Assembly (NCBI GenBank): GCA_013336025.1
Contig: JAAXUM010000037.1
Location: forward strand, 1 to 9,702
Direction: 5' to 3'
DNA length: 9,702 nucleotides
From: Chlorobiaceae bacterium
GTDB lineage: Bacteria > Bacteroidota > Chlorobiia > Chlorobiales > Chlorobiaceae
This document shows positions 6,452-9,702 of this stretch, piece after piece. The notes beneath the pieces are model-generated. The model was not told the origin of the DNA, searched no databases, and was given only the letters and a program-made list of their open reading frames with translations. Position 1 is the stretch's first letter, and each line of letters opens with the position of its first letter. The position numbers were made by a program, and so were the translations under genes.

Positions 6452-7837
6452 ATGAGCGAAGCAGGGTACGATTACAAGGTTGTTCGCGGTTTTGCCTTTT
6501 CAGCCCTCTTCTGGCTGGTTATCGGTCTTGTTGTTGGATTGTGGATTGCCTTCGAAATGTTCAATCCCGCCCTCAACATTACGCCATGGCTGAGTTTCGG
6601 AAGACTGAGAGTTGTACACACCAACGGACTGGGTCTCGGTTTCGGACTTGCCGGAATTTTCTCAACATCCTACTACATCCTGCAGCGCCTTACCCGTACA
6701 CCGCTTGCTTTTCCCGGACTTGCCAAAGCACACCTCTACCTTTTCAATATCGCCATCGCCCTTGCGGCAATCAGCCTGTTTATGGGTATGAACACCACCC
6801 GTGAATATGCAGAACTCGAATGGCCTCTTGATATCGGAGTGGTCATCCTCTGGGTAATGTATGGCATAAATGTCTTTGCAACCCTCATCAAGCGGAAAGA
6901 AAAACAGATGTACATCTCGCTCTGGTACATCATCGCCATGACCGTAACCATCGCCGTTCTCTACATTGTCAATAACCTCGCCGTTCCCGTTACACTCTTC
7001 AAATCCTACAGCCTTTATGCAGGTGCAAACGATGCCAATGTTGAATGGTGGTACGGCCACAATATCGTCGGCTTTATCTTTACGGTTCCAGTGCTTGCCA
7101 TGTTTTACTATTTTCTGCCAAAAGCCACAGGACTGCCGATATACAGCCACAGGCTCTCGATCATCTCTTTCTGGTCGCTGATTTTCGCATACCTCTGGAC
7201 CGGCGCACACCATCTGATGCTCACCCCTCTTCCGGAATGGATCCAGACTGTCGCCATAGCATTCAGTATCTTTCTGATAGCTCCATCCTGGGGGTCGGTT
7301 GTCAATGGCTACTATACCCTGCAAGGGAACTGGGATCAGATGCGATCGAACTATCTTGTCAAGTTTTTCATCCTCGGCATTACCTTTTACGGTCTGCAGA
7401 CCATACAGGGCCCGACTCAGGGCCTGAGAACCCTTAACGCATTCTTCCACTACACCGACTGGGTGGTAGGACATGTTCATATGGGCACCATGGGATGGGT
7501 AGCCATGATTATTTCAGCGTCATTCTATTATATGATGCCGAGAATTACCGGTAATGATCTGTACAGCATCAAGCTTGCCAATATTCATTTCTGGTTGATT
7601 CTCGGAGGCCAGCTCACCTGGACCATAACCATGTGGGTCGGAGGAATACAGCAGGGAGCCATGTGGAAAGCAACCAATCCTGACGGATCACTGATGTACA
7701 GTTTTCTGGATTCCGTTACCTCTCTCTACCCCTACTATCGTCTCCGTTTCGCTGCCGGAATAGTGTATTTCATCGGAATCCTGATCTTTGCATACAATCT
7801 GATCATGACCGCCAGAAACCGAAAGGTTGAAGCATAG
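6452..7837 (+). CDS. ccoN: cbb3-type cytochrome c oxidase subunit I (CcoN)
   Basis: CcoN is the catalytic haem-copper subunit of the high-affinity C-family oxidase, reducing O2 to water in the inner membrane and coupling this to proton pumping. The 461-residue product has about 12 hydrophobic helices. Ligands are visible with a constant offset of 4 from Pseudomonas stutzeri numbering: His56 and His343 (low-spin haem b), His341 (haem b3), and His203, His253 and His254 (CuB). Tyr247 matches the cross-linked tyrosine. REYAELEWPLDI (117-128) keeps both calcium-site glutamates, Glu118 and Glu121. Gln319 replaces the conserved Glu323 that hydrogen-bonds the haem b3 histidine. The loss of Glu is an odd feature treated in the findings. 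The gene opens the oxidase operon after a terminator, and ccoO follows after 30 bp. No clear Fnr-type box was found in 6318-6451. Confidence 0.97.
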   Translation: MSEAGYDYKVVRGFAFSALFWLVIGLVVGLWIAFEMFNPALNITPWLSFGRLRVVHTNGLGLGFGLAGIFSTSYYILQRLTRTPLAFPGLAKAHLYLFNIAIALAAISLFMGMNTTREYAELEWPLDIGVVILWVMYGINVFATLIKRKEKQMYISLWYIIAMTVTIAVLYIVNNLAVPVTLFKSYSLYAGANDANVEWWYGHNIVGFIFTVPVLAMFYYFLPKATGLPIYSHRLSIISFWSLIFAYLWTGAHHLMLTPLPEWIQTVAIAFSIFLIAPSWGSVVNGYYTLQGNWDQMRSNYLVKFFILGITFYGLQTIQGPTQGLRTLNAFFHYTDWVVGHVHMGTMGWVAMIISASFYYMMPRITGNDLYSIKLANIHFWLILGGQLTWTITMWVGGIQQGAMWKATNPDGSLMYSFLDSVTSLYPYYRLRFAAGIVYFIGILIFAYNLIMTARNRKVEA

Positions 7838-7853
7838 TCAACCAACCCAAAAA

Positions 7854-7859
7854 GAGGAG
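7854..7859 (+). promoter_or_regulatory. Ribosome binding site of ccoO
   Basis: GAGGAG ends 8 bp before the ATG at 7868, inside the 30-bp ccoN-ccoO spacer. It is a strong Shine-Dalgarno match, which the genes upstream of the oxidase operon lack. Confidence 0.85.
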
Positions 7860-7867
7860 CTGCCATC

Positions 7868-8539
7868 ATGGGGATCAATTCGAAGCCGGTTGTTTTTGCT
7901 GTTCTGTCGGCTGCTGTAATTCTTGTCGGAACAATTGTAACGGTATTCATACCGATGTTCATGCCCTCAACACAGCCGGTCAGCAAGTTCGTAAAACCCT
8001 ATACCGCCGTTGAACTCGAAGGACGCGACATCTATATCCGTGAAGGGTGCAACAACTGTCACACGCAGACCGTTCGTCCATTAAGAACCGAAGTCCTTCG
8101 TTACGGCGAATACTCAAAACCTGAAGAGTTCGCCTATGACAGGCCATTTCTCTGGGGGTCACGGCGCACCGGTCCGGATCTCAACAGAATAGGCGGCAAA
8201 TACCCGGACTCATGGCACTACAGGCACATGCAGAGTCCCCAGGGCATGTTTGAAAAATCCAATATGCCACCTTACGGATGGCTTGCAGAAAACCCGCTTG
8301 ACACAGGATATTCAGTAAAAAAAATCAAGGTGCTCCAATACGGATACTCTGAAAAAGAGGTTCTGGCACAGATTGAAGAGTACAAGGCCAAAGTCACCGC
8401 CATGGATTATGACTCCAAAGATACCCGCGACCAGGTTACTCCCGCTGCGCTCCGCGGAGGACTGACTGAAATGGATGCCATGATTGCCTATCTTCAGAAA
8501 CTTGGCAGAGATGTCAAAAATCTGGAGGCGGCACAGTGA
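7868..8539 (+). CDS. ccoO: cbb3-type cytochrome c oxidase subunit II (CcoO), monohaem cytochrome c
   Basis: CcoO is the membrane-anchored c-type cytochrome that passes electrons to the low-spin haem b of CcoN. The 223-residue protein has one N-terminal membrane helix (about 9-31) and a periplasmic cytochrome c domain. Haem attachment is at Cys61, Cys64 and His65 (GCNNCHTQ). The usual block that follows is present: VRPLRTEVLRYGEYS, then WGSRRTGPDLNRIGG (96-110) and SNMPPYGWL (131-139), with Met133 as the likely sixth haem ligand. A charged region (about 148-185) precedes the final helix. Its stop codon overlaps the GTG start of the small ccoQ-like gene, and the ccoO 3' end carries that gene's ribosome binding site. 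Assembly should need Sec export and the cytochrome c maturation system, which is not in this window. Confidence 0.97.
   Translation: MGINSKPVVFAVLSAAVILVGTIVTVFIPMFMPSTQPVSKFVKPYTAVELEGRDIYIREGCNNCHTQTVRPLRTEVLRYGEYSKPEEFAYDRPFLWGSRRTGPDLNRIGGKYPDSWHYRHMQSPQGMFEKSNMPPYGWLAENPLDTGYSVKKIKVLQYGYSEKEVLAQIEEYKAKVTAMDYDSKDTRDQVTPAALRGGLTEMDAMIAYLQKLGRDVKNLEAAQ
8524..8528 (+). promoter_or_regulatory. Ribosome binding site of the ccoQ-like gene, inside ccoO
   Basis: GGAGG within the last codons of ccoO lies 7 bp before GTG 8536. This supports translation of the small overlapping gene, which has no ATG at its start. Confidence 0.75.
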
Positions 8540-8679
8540 CCTTTTCCGCAGTGGCCTATACAGTTTTCACTCTGACTCTGGCGGCTGTTTTTACCGGAAT
8601 TCTGATCTACTATTACAACCCGAAAAGGAAAAAAGAGATCGAAAAGCCCAAACACAGAATGCTCGATGAGGATGAATGA
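8536..8679 (+). CDS. ccoQ: Small CcoQ-like subunit of the cbb3 oxidase (47 aa, GTG start)
   Basis: A 47-residue frame starts at GTG 8536, overlapping the ccoO stop in a GTGA arrangement, and ends with TGA at 8677-8679. The product has one hydrophobic helix (about 5-26), then YYYNPKRKKEIEKPKHR and an acidic tail ending LDEDE. This is the CcoQ/FixQ layout: a single helix followed by a Pro-Arg-Lys-Lys cluster and acidic residues. CcoQ is a non-catalytic membrane subunit that stabilises the oxidase complex, particularly CcoP interaction. Its place between ccoO and ccoP is the classical operon order. It is short enough to be missed by automatic gene calling. Identity rests on layout and context, as CcoQ sequences vary greatly. 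Confidence 0.85.
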   Translation: MTFSAVAYTVFTLTLAAVFTGILIYYYNPKRKKEIEKPKHRMLDEDE

Positions 8680-8746
8680 ATCCTGCCCTGTGCCTTTCCG
8701 GGAAAGCTATTGAATTCTGAATGCAACCATACGGCATAAATATCAA

Positions 8747-8753
8747 GAGGAGG
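8747..8753 (+). promoter_or_regulatory. Ribosome binding site of ccoP
   Basis: GAGGAGG ends 5 bp before ATG 8759. It is the strongest Shine-Dalgarno match in the window and fixes the start of this short ccoP. Confidence 0.88.
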
Positions 8754-8758
8754 CTCAC

Positions 8759-9220
8759 ATGCACGATACAGACGAACCCGGAGAAGGCCATAACAGTATT
8801 CCGAAAGGGTGGATGCTGTTTTTTTTCGGAGTGATCATCTGGCTGGTCTGGTACATCGTATCCTTCACCCCGGCCATATCAGGATGGTCTTTTTATAAAG
8901 ACTTTGAAAAGGAGATGGCTAAAGCAGCGCCCGCCGCATCTGAAAGTGCTGCAACACCAGATAAATACAGTGGCGACAGCAAGGCAATTGCTGAGGGAAA
9001 AGAGATATACGGCACTAATTGTGCAGCATGTCATATGGCTGATGCTTCAGGAGGAATCGGACCGAATCTTACCGGTACCCTGAAATACGGATCAACCCGG
9101 AGCGACCTCTATGAATCCGTTGCAAACGGCAGACCGAACGGGATGCCGCCATTTATGCAGCAGCTTGGAAAAGACCGTATATACAAGGTTACAGCTTTTC
9201 TGGAAACTCTGAAGAAATAG
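8759..9220 (+). CDS. ccoP: Short monohaem CcoP-like subunit of the cbb3 oxidase
   Basis: CcoP normally is a dihaem cytochrome c of about 300 residues that takes electrons from soluble donors and passes them to CcoO. This version has 153 residues. The N-terminus DEPGEGHNSIPKGW, followed by a membrane helix (about 18-36), resembles the start of CcoP (DNPLPxWW then a helix). A linker rich in Ala, Ser and Lys (about 50-75) leads to one cytochrome c domain. Haem attachment is Cys88, Cys91 and His92 (CAACH), and Met129 in GMPPF is the likely sixth ligand. There is no second CxxCH motif. The 100 bp after the TAG encode no haem site in any frame I checked, so a frameshifted full-length gene is unlikely. 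It lies 79 bp after ccoQ with its own strong ribosome binding site. A separately named class I cytochrome c is the alternative. Confidence 0.88.
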   Translation: MHDTDEPGEGHNSIPKGWMLFFFGVIIWLVWYIVSFTPAISGWSFYKDFEKEMAKAAPAASESAATPDKYSGDSKAIAEGKEIYGTNCAACHMADASGGIGPNLTGTLKYGSTRSDLYESVANGRPNGMPPFMQQLGKDRIYKVTAFLETLKK

Positions 9221-9234
9221 CTTCAGCGACAATA

Positions 9235-9289
9235 CGGGGCACCACTGTTTATTGTCGGAATTCTCACGACAATAAACAGTGGTGCCCTG
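9235..9289 (+). promoter_or_regulatory. Long perfect inverted repeat between ccoP and ccoG
   Basis: Bases 9237-9257 and 9267-9287 are exact reverse complements (21 bp) around a 9-nt loop, GAATTCTCA. One G-U and one C-G pair can extend the stem outward to 9235/9289. No T tract follows on either strand, so it is not a standard intrinsic terminator. It starts 14 bp after the ccoP stop and may separate ccoNOQP from ccoG by pausing, RNA processing or mRNA stabilisation. CGACAATA occurs both in the right arm (9267-9274) and just upstream of the left arm (9227-9234), permitting an alternative hairpin. Confidence 0.85.
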
Positions 9290-9320
9290 AAGTAAAACGA
9301 AATACAAACACCTGCTGCCC

Positions 9321-9702
9321 GTGTGGAAAAAATACAGAAGATCGGTTGAACTCCTGCAGGCACTCATCATCACTGGCCTCCCTTTTCTATCGATAAACGG
9401 ACAAAGTGCATTCAGATTTGATATTCCGGAACTGAAACTCTATTTTTTCGGCACCGTCATCTGGATACGCGAGTTCTATCTCTTTCTGGCAGCCATTCTT
9501 TTTCTTCTGCTCGTTATCACCTTTGTTACAGCCATATTCGGGCGTATCTGGTGCGGATGGCTCTGTCCGCAAACAGTTCTTCTCGATCTCTCGGAAAGTC
9601 TTGCCTCCCGTTTCGGGATAAAAAAGTCTGCGACTATCCGAAACATCCTCCTGATCCCTCTGTCTGCACTGGTGGCACTTACCCTTATATGGTACTTTGT
9701 GC
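9321..9702 (+). CDS. ccoG: CcoG/FixG-type iron-sulfur membrane protein, 3' end cut off by the window
   Basis: CcoG (RdxA/FixG) is a polyferredoxin-like inner-membrane protein that helps assemble cbb3 oxidase, with reported Cu(II) reductase activity for loading CuB. The frame runs open from GTG 9321 to the window end, giving 127 visible residues. The stop at 9288-9290 bounds it upstream, and no ATG lies between, so GTG 9321 is the best start despite having no Shine-Dalgarno site. ELLQALIITGLPFLSINGQSA-like N-terminal text, FDIPELKLYFFG (33-44), a membrane helix (about 50-74) and RIWCGWLCPQTV (75-86) with Cys78 and Cys82 are family hallmarks. A further helix begins at about 108. The ferredoxin-type cysteine clusters should lie beyond the window. 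An NapH/RdxA-like ferredoxin of related build cannot be excluded until the C-terminus is seen, but the oxidase context favours CcoG. Confidence 0.88.
   Translation, partial: MWKKYRRSVELLQALIITGLPFLSINGQSAFRFDIPELKLYFFGTVIWIREFYLFLAAILFLLLVITFVTAIFGRIWCGWLCPQTVLLDLSESLASRFGIKKSATIRNILLIPLSALVALTLIWYFV

Noticed and set aside
6662..7480. Long open frame (272 codons) on the - strand inside ccoN
   Set aside because: It lies wholly opposite well-conserved ccoN sequence, its translation has no recognisable domain or hydrophobic pattern, and it has no start signal. It is a mirror effect of codon bias.
8693..8712. Short palindrome around CTTTCCGGGAAAG in the ccoQ-ccoP gap
   Set aside because: The stem is short with almost no loop and no T tract; it is likely chance.
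1..9702. Insertion sequence, prophage, toxin-antitoxin, defence or CRISPR content
   Set aside because: All sizeable intervals are explained by conserved housekeeping and respiratory genes, and no transposase-like frame, terminal repeats or repeat-spacer array was seen.

Overview
All genes in this window lie on the + strand. They read as two blocks: a chain of housekeeping and salvage genes (1-6253), then, after a strong intrinsic terminator, a cbb3-type cytochrome c oxidase operon (6452 to the window end). Protein flavour, roughly balanced base composition and weak use of Shine-Dalgarno sites in the first block suggest a Bacteroidota/Chlorobiota-type bacterium, most likely a green sulfur bacterium (Chlorobiaceae). 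That placement is an inference from sequence style and has not been tested by a search.

Block 1. The window opens inside aroE (shikimate dehydrogenase). It continues with lspA (lipoprotein signal peptidase) and tatD (metal-dependent DNase), whose start overlaps the end of lspA. A 188-bp gap follows. Next come a membrane-anchored TPR protein resembling YfgM, a cyclophilin peptidyl-prolyl isomerase, and a YggS-type PLP-homeostasis protein, all closely spaced. After a 168-bp gap there is a two-gene unit: a trimeric purine-nucleoside phosphorylase/MTA phosphorylase family enzyme, then mtnA (methylthioribose-1-phosphate isomerase) 20 bp downstream. The pairing and two pocket residues suggest that the phosphorylase may supply methylthioribose-1-phosphate to MtnA. 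A perfect hairpin flanked by an A tract and a T tract closes the block.

Block 2. This holds ccoN (haem-copper catalytic subunit), ccoO (monohaem cytochrome c), a 47-residue ccoQ-like gene starting on a GTG that overlaps the ccoO stop, and a short ccoP with only one haem-binding site. A 21-bp perfect inverted repeat follows, then the 5' part of a ccoG/FixG-type iron-sulfur membrane protein that runs off the end. Together these encode a high-affinity oxygen reductase and the start of its assembly functions. The oxidase departs from the textbook enzyme in two ways: CcoP lacks the second haem domain, and CcoN has Gln where canonical enzymes have the Glu that hydrogen-bonds the haem b3 proximal histidine. 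The four structural cistrons all carry clear Shine-Dalgarno sites, whereas the upstream genes have none or only weak ones.

No mobile element, CRISPR array, tRNA or rRNA was seen. No stretch longer than 300 bp lacks a gene.
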